Positions 1 to 6,719 of a DNA stretch of 18,655 bases are shown here, piece after piece; the stretch's first letter is position 1; each line of letters begins with the position of its first letter. The notes beneath the pieces were generated by a model. The model ran no database searches, was not told the DNA's origin, and worked only from the letters and a program-made list of their open reading frames with translations. The DNA is taken from positions 1 to 18,655 of the forward strand of contig CAYUTA010000054.1 in assembly GCA_964447605.1 (NCBI GenBank), given 5' to 3'. This DNA is from CAYUTA01 sp964447605. Its GTDB lineage: Bacteria; Bacillota; Clostridia; Christensenellales; CAG-138. The position numbers and the translations under genes are program-made.

Positions 1-225
1 CATGAGCTGTTTTTGCCCTGTTTATCTGATCTTTGTGTGTTTTGCTCATGGCTAGGATTGCTTGTCCATCGATGAACTATCTCAAGTGTATACTTTTTTA
101 GTCCCTGTGCCGTATATCCGAAAGGTAGGAAATTAGCCCGGAAAAGAACATATTTCCACGCTCTCGGAAATGTGGTAAAATGGAAGCAACAGAATGACAA
201 ATCGGAATTTTGAGAAGGTATCCAC
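1..225. other. AT-rich left-edge region without a clear gene
   Basis: No convincing complete gene lies here. On the minus strand an ATG at 49 opens a 16-codon frame running off the left edge (MSKTHKDQINRAKTAH); it could be the start of a divergent gene, but no Shine-Dalgarno sequence precedes it. The right part holds the likely promoter of the lipoprotein gene. Confidence 0.4.
153..181 (+). promoter_or_regulatory. Probable promoter of the lipoprotein/XRE-GNAT pair, overlapped by an inverted repeat
   Basis: The -10 element TAAAAT (176-181) lies 17 bp downstream of TTTCCA (153-158), a 4/6 match to the -35 consensus. An inverted repeat, ATTTCC (152-157) and GGAAAT (166-171) with an 8-nt loop, covers the -35 and spacer, so a repressor could bind there. 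This is inferred from sequence match only. Confidence 0.4.
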
Positions 226-702
226 ATGAAAAGAATGTTGATTTTCGTGTTGACAATAGCTTGCATTTTGGGAGTATCTGGCTGCGGAAGTAGAGGTATT
301 GTGACGGAAACATCAGCGCCTGCAAGTAATCCAAACGGGACAAGCTGGTCTGAACAAGATATTACTTCTATGTTTTCACAAGTAAAAGAAACAGATTGGG
401 AATACATAGACTGTGTTTTGATTTCTGATTATGCCAGCGACTGCGTTGGTGCTTTACTTTTCTGGGATGATAAGAAAGAAACAAGCAATGTTGCATTCTT
501 TAATGCAGATGGATATTATCAACAGTGTGGTACATATGCGAAAATGTCCGCTAAACCTGATTTTACATATCTTGGAGATGGTTCGGTAACATTTAAGCTG
601 GAAACAGAGGATGGTACAATCTATAATTATACGATCACAATCTCAATTGATGGCAACAATGTGAATTTCAAGGCCGAAGACGATTTTCCAAAACAACAAT
701 AA
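226..702 (+). CDS. Small secreted lipoprotein, function unknown
   Basis: This 158-residue protein starts with a signal peptide (MKRMLIFVLT, then a hydrophobic stretch) ending in a lipobox, VSGC, with the lipidated cysteine at position 20. After a Ser/Thr-rich linker (residues about 22-45) comes a roughly 110-residue globular part rich in aromatic residues and beta-type segments, probably exposed on the outer face of the membrane. I do not recognise the family. An AGAAGG motif lies about 10 nt before the ATG. The gene is clearly AT-richer than the central block and lies 36 bp upstream of the XRE-GNAT gene, so the two are probably co-transcribed. It looks like accessory DNA. The gene is likely real because it combines a signal peptide, lipobox and upstream promoter; the function is open. 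Confidence 0.8.
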   Translation: MKRMLIFVLTIACILGVSGCGSRGIVTETSAPASNPNGTSWSEQDITSMFSQVKETDWEYIDCVLISDYASDCVGALLFWDDKKETSNVAFFNADGYYQQCGTYAKMSAKPDFTYLGDGSVTFKLETEDGTIYNYTITISIDGNNVNFKAEDDFPKQQ

Positions 703-738
703 ATTCCCGTTTATAGAGCAGACAAGGAGGGCGATAGC

Positions 739-1467
739 ATGGCTTTAGCAATCTCAGAACGCCTAAAAGACCTGCGTGTACAGCGTGGCTTGACATTGGA
801 ACAACTTGCAGAGCAGACCGGGCTTTCAAGGTCTGCGTTGGGCAGTTACGAAGCGGACGAGTGCAAGGACATCAGCCACTATGCCCTGATCAAGCTAGCA
901 AAGTTTTACGGCGTGACCGCCGATTATCTGTTGGGGCTGACGGAAACGAAAGTGCAATTCATTGACGATAATTTTTCATTGCCTGTGGTAATACGAAAAG
1001 CAACCCGTGATGACTATGGAGCGGTAAGCGCTTTAGAAGAATTGGAATTTGACATTCATAGACAAGCAAGACCAGATTACTTTAAATCACTAAGAAATAG
1101 CTATACCGAAGAAGAATTTGAGGAATTGCTGGCACATTCTTGCCCAATTTGTTGGTTAGCAGTTCAAAACGAAGCCCTTGTAGGACTTTGTTTTGGTAAA
1201 ATTGAGAAAACCCCAGATAATCCGGTTTGCAAATCCCGTTTGGTCGCATTTATTCAGGATATTGTTACATTACCCAAATACCGTGGCAAGGGTATTGCAA
1301 CTGCCCTTATGGTCAAAACCCGAGAACAGGCGTTAAATGAGGGTGCGGTGAGTATGGAGCTTTGCGTTTGGAATTTCAACGCAGCAGCCATCCGACTTTA
1401 TGAGAAAATGGGGATGCGAATTCAGTACTACCGAATGGAAGAAAATCTAACGAAAACAGACAATTAG
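739..1467 (+). CDS. Chimeric XRE-type DNA-binding domain fused to GNAT acetyltransferase
   Basis: The 242-residue protein has two parts. Residues 1-70 form a Cro/C1-type helix-turn-helix (RLKDLRVQRGLTLEQLAEQ, then LSRSALGSYE and FYGVTADYLLGLTE). Residues about 82-235 are a full GNAT N-acetyltransferase with the acetyl-CoA pyrophosphate loop YRGKGIATALM (181-191) and the C-terminal motif NFNAAAIRLYEKMGM (212-226). The start is fixed by AAGGAGG upstream of the ATG. From recollection, the XRE part closely resembles regulators carried by conjugative elements of gut Clostridia, which continue after TETK with a different C-terminal domain; here that domain is replaced by the acetyltransferase. The GNAT half is AT-richer than the XRE half, supporting a recombination seam near nt 949-990. 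The acceptor substrate is unknown. Possible roles are a regulator with an acetyltransferase effector, or an acetyltransferase that captured a foreign expression signal. Confidence 0.9.
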   Translation: MALAISERLKDLRVQRGLTLEQLAEQTGLSRSALGSYEADECKDISHYALIKLAKFYGVTADYLLGLTETKVQFIDDNFSLPVVIRKATRDDYGAVSALEELEFDIHRQARPDYFKSLRNSYTEEEFEELLAHSCPICWLAVQNEALVGLCFGKIEKTPDNPVCKSRLVAFIQDIVTLPKYRGKGIATALMVKTREQALNEGAVSMELCVWNFNAAAIRLYEKMGMRIQYYRMEENLTKTDN

Positions 1468-1540
1468 CATAGATCCCTTTATGGGAAACTACAGTATGAC
1501 TTAACTACGCCAAATGAGCATAATCTTTGCTACGCCTTAT

Positions 1541-1549
1541 TGGTATAAT
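1541..1549 (+). promoter_or_regulatory. Extended -10 promoter-like element facing the uvrC 3' end
   Basis: TGGTATAATG contains a perfect -10 hexamer TATAAT (1544-1549) preceded by the TGn extension. No good -35 is seen, which extended -10 promoters do not need. No plus-strand gene follows, so any transcript would run antisense into uvrC. It may be a relic of the junction between accessory and core DNA. Confidence 0.3.
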
Positions 1550-1584
1550 GCGTACCTGCATAACTGGGGAAGTAGCAAAGCCAT

Positions 1585-1599
1585 GCGCCTGTCAGGCGC
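1585..1599 (-). terminator. Weak hairpin at the end of the uvrC operon
   Basis: GCGCCT and AGGCGC form a perfect 6-bp stem with a 3-nt loop, 43 nt beyond the uvrC stop. On the minus strand it is followed by ATGGCTTTGC, so the T-tract is poor. It may stop or stabilise the operon mRNA, but it is not a classical intrinsic terminator. Confidence 0.3.
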
Positions 1600-1641
1600 T
1601 GCAGCCGTCAACAGCCGCCGCTGGCCGCGTTCCTTGCCGAT

Positions 1642-3498
1642 TCAGTCCACATCCTTGGTGGATTGCCCTTTCTCTTCCAGGTATGCGTGAACGGCCTCCG
1701 CGCAGGGGTGGGTCATGCCGGGCACGGCGGCAAGCCGCTCGACCGAGGCCGCCTTCATGGCGTCGAGCGTAATGAACGCGTCAAACAGTGCCCGTTTGCG
1801 CTTTTCTCCCACACCGGGAATCGCGTCAAGCACGGAAAACAGCGCATGCTTTTGCCTGAGTCCGCGATGGTAGGTGATGGCGAATCGGTGCGCCTCGTCC
1901 CGGAGCCGCTCGATCAAATGCAGCGCAGCGCTGTTGCGGGGCAGGGCAAGCGGCTCGGCCTCTCCGGGCAGATAGACGGTTTCGCTCAGCTCCGCAAGGC
2001 CGACGACAGGGATAAAATCCAGCCGCGCTTCCGAAAGCACCTTGATGGCAACGTCAAGCTGTGTACGTCCGCCATCCATAACCAGCAGGTCGGGCAGCGG
2101 CAAAAAGCCTGGATCGTTTTCCGCGGCACGTGCAAACCGGCGCGCAAGCGCCTCGCGCATGGCGACCAGGTCGTTGCCGTTTGCATCCGCACGGGTGCGG
2201 AACCGCCGGTAAGCGTTTTTGTCCGGCTGGCCATCGGCAAACACAACCATGGAGGATACGGTATCGCGGCCCTGAATATGCGAGTTGTCAAAGCATTCGA
2301 TGCGCTTTGGCAGCGATTCAAGGCCGAGCAGCCCGGTCAGTTGCGCAAGCGCGCCCTCACCGCGCTCCCAGGCGCGCCTTTGCAGCGACGCATCCTTTTC
2401 CAGCGCATCGAGGCAGTTGCGGTAGGCAAGCTCGGTTAACCGGCGCTTTTCGCCGCGCTGCGGGCAGTGCAGAGATACCCTGCGCCCTGCAAGCGACGTA
2501 AGCCATTGGCCTATGGCCTGTATTTCCGCCGCCTCCTGATACACAAGCACCTCCGGCGCAAACGACTGCGCTTCGGCGTAAAACTGCGTCAAAAACGCCG
2601 CCAGGGTATCCGCGTCCGTTTCACCCTGCGCGGCCTCCATGCGGAATTTTTCCGTGCCGATGACCTTGCCCTGCCGCACGAACAGCGCAAACACCACCAC
2701 CGCATCGTCCAGCCGCCCAAGCGCAAACACATCCATAACGGCCGTGTTGGTGGCGATAACAGACTGTTTTTCATTCAGGCTCTCGATGGCGCGAATACGG
2801 TCGCGCAGCACGGCGGCGCGTTCAAATTCCATTGCTTCGGCCGCCTGTTCCATCTGCCCGGCCAGCGCCTGCAGCACGCGCTCGGTATGACCGTCGAGGA
2901 ACGTGCAGACCTCGTCGAGCATTTCGTGATATGACTCGCGTGTTACCCGGCCGGAGCACGGCGCGCAGCACTTCCCAATATGGTGCATCAGGCAAGGCCG
3001 CTCGCGGCGGGCAATGGCCTTGCCAATCTCTTTCTTGCAGTGGCGGATGGGATAGTAATCGCGCACGATCTGGACGTTTTCGCGCAAAAGAAGGCCGGAG
3101 AGGAAGGGGCCGAGATACTTTGCGCCATCCTTTTTAACACGCCGGACGATCTCCAGCCGCGGATAGTCCTGCCGCAGATCGATGCGTACATAGGGGAAGT
3201 GTTTATCGTCCTTGAGCAGAATGTTATACTTTGGCCGGAACTCCTTGATGAGATTGGACTCAAGCGAAAGCGCCTCGGTCTCATTGGCCACGCGGATATA
3301 TTCAAAATCCACGATCTGGCGCACCATCGCCTGCACCTTGGCGGAATGGTTCCTGGAGGACTGAAAATACTGCCGCACGCGGTTTTTCAGCGAGATTGCC
3401 TTGCCGACATAGATGACCTCACCCCCGGCATTGCACATCTTATACACGCCGGGCGCGGCTGGCAGGAGCTTTAGTTTTTCAGCAATGGTATCATTCAT
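1642..3498 (-). CDS. uvrC: UvrABC excinuclease subunit C
   Basis: UvrC makes both incisions in nucleotide excision repair after UvrA/UvrB damage recognition. The 618-residue product has all expected parts. The N-terminal GIY-YIG nuclease has GVY (17-19) and IYVGKA (29-34). Cysteines 154, 169, 177 and 181 match the four that bind an iron-sulfur cluster in E. coli UvrC. The UVR motif for UvrB contact lies near 210-243. The RNase H-like nuclease has D404 (CFDNSH), D475 (VMDGGRTQLD) and H537 (DEAHRF), and helix-hairpin-helix motifs fill 558-611. The start MNDTIAEKL was chosen because GIY-YIG proteins of this family begin close to this point and the ATG overlaps the maf stop by 8 nt (ATGAATGA). 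A frame extension upstream inside maf is not family-like. No Shine-Dalgarno is seen, so translation is probably coupled to maf. It is the last gene of xth-maf-uvrC. Confidence 0.97.
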   Translation of the reverse strand: MNDTIAEKLKLLPAAPGVYKMCNAGGEVIYVGKAISLKNRVRQYFQSSRNHSAKVQAMVRQIVDFEYIRVANETEALSLESNLIKEFRPKYNILLKDDKHFPYVRIDLRQDYPRLEIVRRVKKDGAKYLGPFLSGLLLRENVQIVRDYYPIRHCKKEIGKAIARRERPCLMHHIGKCCAPCSGRVTRESYHEMLDEVCTFLDGHTERVLQALAGQMEQAAEAMEFERAAVLRDRIRAIESLNEKQSVIATNTAVMDVFALGRLDDAVVVFALFVRQGKVIGTEKFRMEAAQGETDADTLAAFLTQFYAEAQSFAPEVLVYQEAAEIQAIGQWLTSLAGRRVSLHCPQRGEKRRLTELAYRNCLDALEKDASLQRRAWERGEGALAQLTGLLGLESLPKRIECFDNSHIQGRDTVSSMVVFADGQPDKNAYRRFRTRADANGNDLVAMREALARRFARAAENDPGFLPLPDLLVMDGGRTQLDVAIKVLSEARLDFIPVVGLAELSETVYLPGEAEPLALPRNSAALHLIERLRDEAHRFAITYHRGLRQKHALFSVLDAIPGVGEKRKRALFDAFITLDAMKAASVERLAAVPGMTHPCAEAVHAYLEEKGQSTKDVD

Positions 3499-4057
3499 GG
3501 GAAAGCGCGCCCGCATCGCACAGCATGCGGTAAAGCAGCGGCAGCGGCATGCCGATGACGTTAAAGTAGTTGCCTTCGACCCGTTCGACAAAGATGCCGC
3601 CGGGACCCTGCACACCGTACGCGCCCGCCTTGTCGAGCGGCTCGCCGGTTGAAACGTACCAGTTGATTTCCTGCTCCGTCATGGGCGCGAATGTTACGTC
3701 CGTACAGCAGTGACGCACATCAAAACGACCGCCGGAAATCACCGCGACGCCGGTGTAGACGGTGTGCGTGCTGCCCTGCATGCGGGAAAGATATCGTTTT
3801 GCGTTTTCGGGCGTATGCGGCTTGCCAAGAATATCGCCGTCCAGGTATACGACGGTATCCGCACCGATGACGCAGTCGTGCGGGTACGCGATGGCAACGG
3901 CCTGCGCTTTCTGCAGCGCAAGCGCCTCCACGTATGCGGCGGGCGTTGCGCCTTGCGGAGCCTGCTCGACAACGTTGCTCGTTATTACGGTGAAATCGAG
4001 CCCCATAAGCGTTAACAGCTCCCTGCGGCGCGGCGATTCGGAGGCAAGGATCAACAT
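3491..4057 (-). CDS. maf: Maf-family nucleotide pyrophosphatase
   Basis: Maf proteins hydrolyse non-canonical or specific nucleoside triphosphates to monophosphates; this group acts mainly on dTTP/UTP and modified forms, helping to clean the nucleotide pool. The 188-residue protein shows the N-terminal signature ILASESPRRREL (3-14), the catalytic Asp67 in IGADTVV, GKPHTPENA (78-86), and STGEPLDKAGAYGVQG (136-151), which is typical of the YhdE-like dTTP/UTP pyrophosphatases. The start was placed at MLILASE because GGAGG lies 10 nt upstream and the family begins here; an in-frame ATG nine codons earlier has no ribosome binding site. The ATG overlaps the xth stop by 7 nt (ATGTTGA), and the gene's own end overlaps uvrC, giving a tightly coupled three-gene operon for genome and nucleotide maintenance. 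Confidence 0.95.
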   Translation of the reverse strand: MLILASESPRRRELLTLMGLDFTVITSNVVEQAPQGATPAAYVEALALQKAQAVAIAYPHDCVIGADTVVYLDGDILGKPHTPENAKRYLSRMQGSTHTVYTGVAVISGGRFDVRHCCTDVTFAPMTEQEINWYVSTGEPLDKAGAYGVQGPGGIFVERVEGNYFNVIGMPLPLLYRMLCDAGALSHE

Positions 4058-4818
4058 ACCGGCGCATCCTCCGTCAGCAGACATACGGGGCAGTGGTCGC
4101 TGCCAAATACGTCGCTGAGAATAATGCTGTCGCGCACGCGCGGCATAAACCGCTCTGAAACGATGAAATAATCAATCCGCCACCCGGCATTGCGTGCGCG
4201 CGCGCCGTAGCGGTAACTCCACCAGGAATATACGCCGGCAGCATCTGGATACAGGATCCGGAACGTATCCACAAACCCGTTTTCCAAAAGATGCGTCATC
4301 ATGCCGCGCTCTTCGTCGGAAAAGCCCGGGCAGCCACGGTTTGGGCCTGGGTTTTTCAAATCGATTTCCGCATGCGCAACATTCAGGTCGCCGCAGTATA
4401 CAACCGGCTTCTGCAGGTCGAGCGCCCTGAGGTAATCGAACAGGCATGCCTCCCACGCCATGCGGAAGCGGATGCGTTTGAGCTCCTCCTGCGCGTTGGG
4501 GGTATAGACATTGACAAGAAAAAAATCCGGGTACTCAAGCGTAATGGCGCGGCCCTCCGCATCGTGCTCCGGCAGTCCGATTCCATAGGTCACGCTGACA
4601 GGCTCCTTCTTTGTGAACACCGCCGTGCCCGAATAGCCCTTCTTTTCCGCGCTGTTCCAGACGGCATGGTAATCTTCGAGCGCGAATTCAGCCTGATGCG
4701 GCTGCATTTTCGTCTCCTGAATGGCAAGAATATCCGGCGCTTCTTCCCCGACAAAGTCCAGAAATCCTTTGGCGATACAGGCACGCAGGCCGTTTACATT
4801 CCAAGAAATCAACTTCAT
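4051..4818 (-). CDS. xth: Exodeoxyribonuclease III / AP endonuclease
   Basis: This 255-residue enzyme of the Mg-dependent endonuclease/exonuclease/phosphatase fold cleaves DNA 5' to abasic sites and has 3'-5' exonuclease activity in base excision repair. All key residues of the ExoIII group are visible: N7 (SWNVNGLRA), E35 (IQETKMQ), Y105 (NVYTPN), D144 and N146 (YCGDLNVAH), D216 (WRIDYF), and D241-H242 (GSDHCPV). Length and the N-terminus MKLISWNVNGLR match the family. It is the first gene of the xth-maf-uvrC operon. There is no Shine-Dalgarno before the ATG, and the predicted -10 element ends only 6 nt upstream, so the mRNA is predicted to be leaderless. A family-4 uracil-DNA glycosylase further along the window would supply abasic sites for this enzyme. 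Confidence 0.97.
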   Translation of the reverse strand: MKLISWNVNGLRACIAKGFLDFVGEEAPDILAIQETKMQPHQAEFALEDYHAVWNSAEKKGYSGTAVFTKKEPVSVTYGIGLPEHDAEGRAITLEYPDFFLVNVYTPNAQEELKRIRFRMAWEACLFDYLRALDLQKPVVYCGDLNVAHAEIDLKNPGPNRGCPGFSDEERGMMTHLLENGFVDTFRILYPDAAGVYSWWSYRYGARARNAGWRIDYFIVSERFMPRVRDSIILSDVFGSDHCPVCLLTEDAPVC

Positions 4819-4824
4819 TTACAT

Positions 4825-4853
4825 ATTATAGCACGAATCCCGTCCGCCGACAA
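4825..4853 (-). promoter_or_regulatory. Promoter of the xth-maf-uvrC operon
   Basis: Read on the minus strand, TTGTCG (4848-4853) is followed after exactly 17 bp by a perfect TATAAT (4825-4830). Only ATGTAA separates the -10 element from the xth ATG at 4818, so transcription should begin at or within a base or two of the start codon. The element lies back-to-back with the divergent promoter of the Crp-like regulator. Confidence 0.75.
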
Positions 4854-4865
4854 CCGTTTCCGGAC

Positions 4866-4894
4866 TTGACAACTGTGTGGGTTAAAGGTATGAT
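4866..4894 (+). promoter_or_regulatory. Promoter of the Crp/Fnr-type regulator
   Basis: A perfect -35 TTGACA (4866-4871), a 17-bp spacer and the -10 TATGAT (4889-4894) form a near-consensus housekeeping promoter. Its -35 element is separated by 12 bp from the -35 of the divergent xth promoter. Transcription should start near 4901. Confidence 0.8.
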
Positions 4895-4906
4895 TGGAGC
4901 ATAATA

Positions 4907-4922
4907 TGTATCAAATGATACA
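4907..4922. promoter_or_regulatory. 16-bp palindrome, candidate operator of the Crp-like regulator
   Basis: TGTATC-AAAT-GATACA is a perfect 6-4-6 dyad just downstream of the predicted transcription start and 23 bp before the regulator's ATG. The 6-4-6 layout resembles binding sites of dimeric Crp/Fnr proteins, and the position would block transcription, so autorepression is a reasonable guess. No binding data are implied. Confidence 0.4.
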
Positions 4923-4945
4923 AAATAAGGCAAAAGGAATGGCAT

Positions 4946-5614
4946 ATGACCCGTTCGGCAAAACCGGGAACCTATTATGCGCAGGCCGCATGCTCGCCGT
5001 TGTTCCGTGGAATGGAAACGGAGCGGATAGAGGCGATGCTTTGCTTAAACGGCGTAAGCGTGCGGCATTTTGTCACGGGCGAAACCATCTATTCGCCGGA
5101 CGGCTTTGCGCGTTGTCTTGGCTTTGTGGTTTCCGGCGCGGCGCAAGTCGTCAAAGGCGGCACAACCGGCGCAATGCCCATGAGCGTGCTGCGCGTGGGC
5201 GAACTGTTTGGCGCGGCGGCGCTGTTCAACGGGGATGCGCGCTACGTTGCGAATATTCGCGCGCGGGGCAGTACCTGGGCGGTGTTCATCACGCAGGCTG
5301 CGCTCGAAGAAATGATGCGTATCGATTTTTGCATTGCGAAAAACTATATTGCGTACCTCACGGCGCGTATCCGCTTTTTGAGCGCGCGGCTGGACGGATT
5401 TGTGCCGCCGTCGGTCGAGGAACGCGTGCTTGCCTATATCCGCGCCAACGCGGAAAACGGCGTTTGCCGGCCGGAGCGCGGGCTTGCCGCGGTGGCAGGC
5501 GCGTTGCGCATCAGCCGCGCAACGCTATATCGTGCGTTTGATATGCTGCAGGCCCAGGGGAGATTGGTCAAGACGGGCAAGACGCTGCGTCTGCCTGATG
5601 GAGACGATCTTTGA
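4946..5614 (+). CDS. Crp/Fnr-family transcriptional regulator
   Basis: This 222-residue protein has the Crp/Fnr layout. An N-terminal cyclic-nucleotide-binding-like beta-roll (about 15-125) includes GETIYSPDGFARCLGFVVSG and VLRVGELFGAAALF. A dimerisation helix follows (about 130-160, IAYLTARIRFLSARL), then a C-terminal winged helix-turn-helix (about 160-218), with LAAVAGALRISRATLYRAFD as recognition region. The Arg/Ser phosphate-binding pattern of true cAMP receptors is not evident, nor is an Fnr-type N-terminal cysteine cluster, so the signal is unknown. The start follows AAAAGGA by 7 nt. The gene has its own strong promoter with a palindrome in the leader, faces away from the repair operon, and lies 172 bp upstream of an ABC importer transcribed in the same direction, which it may control. 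That last link is inferred from position only. Confidence 0.9.
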   Translation: MTRSAKPGTYYAQAACSPLFRGMETERIEAMLCLNGVSVRHFVTGETIYSPDGFARCLGFVVSGAAQVVKGGTTGAMPMSVLRVGELFGAAALFNGDARYVANIRARGSTWAVFITQAALEEMMRIDFCIAKNYIAYLTARIRFLSARLDGFVPPSVEERVLAYIRANAENGVCRPERGLAAVAGALRISRATLYRAFDMLQAQGRLVKTGKTLRLPDGDDL

Positions 5615-5786
5615 CAAGCGGTGATATCGCATCAAGACCGCCGGGCCTTTTGACCGCGAGTGAGTGAAAAGCGCGCCCGCTGCCCGCACGAACCCTATTA
5701 ATCCCATATGGCTTATGAAACAACCGGGGTTATGTGGTCTTCTTGTTAATCCAACCGCAAATATATTGTACGAGGAGGGATTCATC

Positions 5787-6719
5787 ATGAAAAAAACGGT
5801 TGCATTGTTGCTCTGCATGGCCGTGCTGCTGGCATTCGGCTGCAAAAAGGAGGAGGCTTTCGCACTGAACGTAGGGGCGCTCAAGGGGCCGACGGGAATG
5901 GGGCTGGCGTATCTGATGGATGCGCTTCCGGCCGGGTATGGCGAAATTGAGCTGTATGACGCGCCGGATGCGATCACGGGCAAGTTCATCAGCGGCGAGC
6001 TGGATATTGCCGCGGTACCGATCAATCTGGCCGCCGCATTGTACAACAAGACGGAGGGCGATGTGGTGATGCTGGCGGTTAATACGCTCGGCGTGCTGTA
6101 CTTGCTTGAAAACGGCGATAGCATTCGGTCGCTTGCGGACCTTTCCGGCAGGACCGTCTATGCCACGGCACAGGGCAGCACGACGGAATATGTGCTCAAC
6201 GGCCTGCTTGCGCAGGCGGGCGTGCGGGATGTAACGGTTGAGTTTGCCGGCGAGCATGCGGCGCTGGCGGCAATGGTGACGGCGGGCGAGGTGGAAATCG
6301 CCATGCTGCCCGAGCCAAATGTGTCCGCCGTGCTGCTCAAAGGAAACGGCGTGCGCGTTGCGCTCGATTTGAACGCCGAGTGGGAGCAATTGACCGGCAA
6401 CAAGCTTGTGCAGGGTTGCTATGTTGCAAAGCGCAGCTTCTATAAGGCGCATCCGGCGGCTGTCGGGCGGTTTCTGACCGACTACGCCGCCTCGGTGGAG
6501 CGCGTCAACAGCGACGCCGGCGCGGCCGGCTTGATTGCGCGGCTCGGGATACTGCCTTCCGAGAAGGTAGCGGACCGAGCGATTCCCAACTGCAACATTG
6601 TTTGCGTTACGGGCGAGGAGATGCGCAAAGCGGCCTCTGCAATGCTGCAAACGCTGTTTATGGCAAATCCCAAGTCCATCGGCGGCGCTTTGCCGGGCGA
6701 CGACCTGTATGTGGCGTAA
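5787..6719 (+). CDS. ABC importer substrate-binding lipoprotein (NitT/TauT type)
   Basis: The 310-residue protein begins with a lipoprotein signal peptide (MKKTVALLLCMAVLL) and the lipobox LAFGC, with Cys19 as lipid anchor. The rest follows the SsuA/THI5-like binding-protein pattern: LNVGALKGPTGMGLAYLMD near the N-terminus, GELDIAAVPINLAAAL, LSGRTVYATAQGSTTEYVL, and VEIAMLPEPNVSAVLL. The start was chosen because CGAGGAGGG lies just upstream of this ATG and the signal peptide begins here; in-frame upstream codons have neither. It overlaps the permease start by 11 nt. The family covers nitrate, taurine, alkanesulfonate and thiamine-precursor transport, and nothing in the sequence or neighbours decides among them. 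No thiamine riboswitch was seen upstream. Confidence 0.92.
   Translation: MKKTVALLLCMAVLLAFGCKKEEAFALNVGALKGPTGMGLAYLMDALPAGYGEIELYDAPDAITGKFISGELDIAAVPINLAAALYNKTEGDVVMLAVNTLGVLYLLENGDSIRSLADLSGRTVYATAQGSTTEYVLNGLLAQAGVRDVTVEFAGEHAALAAMVTAGEVEIAMLPEPNVSAVLLKGNGVRVALDLNAEWEQLTGNKLVQGCYVAKRSFYKAHPAAVGRFLTDYAASVERVNSDAGAAGLIARLGILPSEKVADRAIPNCNIVCVTGEEMRKAASAMLQTLFMANPKSIGGALPGDDLYVA

Noticed and set aside
98..343. 81-codon minus-strand frame
   Set aside because: Antisense to the lipoprotein signal peptide, with no ribosome site and no recognisable motif.
1663..2439. 258-codon plus-strand frame opposite uvrC
   Set aside because: A long shadow frame from GC-rich codon structure; the opposite strand encodes UvrC with all catalytic motifs.
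3499..3615. 39-codon upstream extension of uvrC
   Set aside because: It lies within maf in another frame and is unlike any UvrC N-terminus; the ATG at 3498 gives the normal protein.
5618..5641. Imperfect hairpin (GCGGTGAT...ATCA...CCGC) after the Crp-like gene, followed by CGGGCCTTTT
   Set aside because: Bulged stem and only a four-base T-run; too weak to call a terminator, so read-through into the importer genes remains possible.
5664..5786. 41-codon upstream extension of the binding-protein gene
   Set aside because: The signal peptide and a strong ribosome site both mark the ATG at 5787.
5615..5786. Possible thiamine (TPP) riboswitch upstream of the importer
   Set aside because: No CTGAGA-type core or paired-arm structure was visible; the substrate is left undefined.
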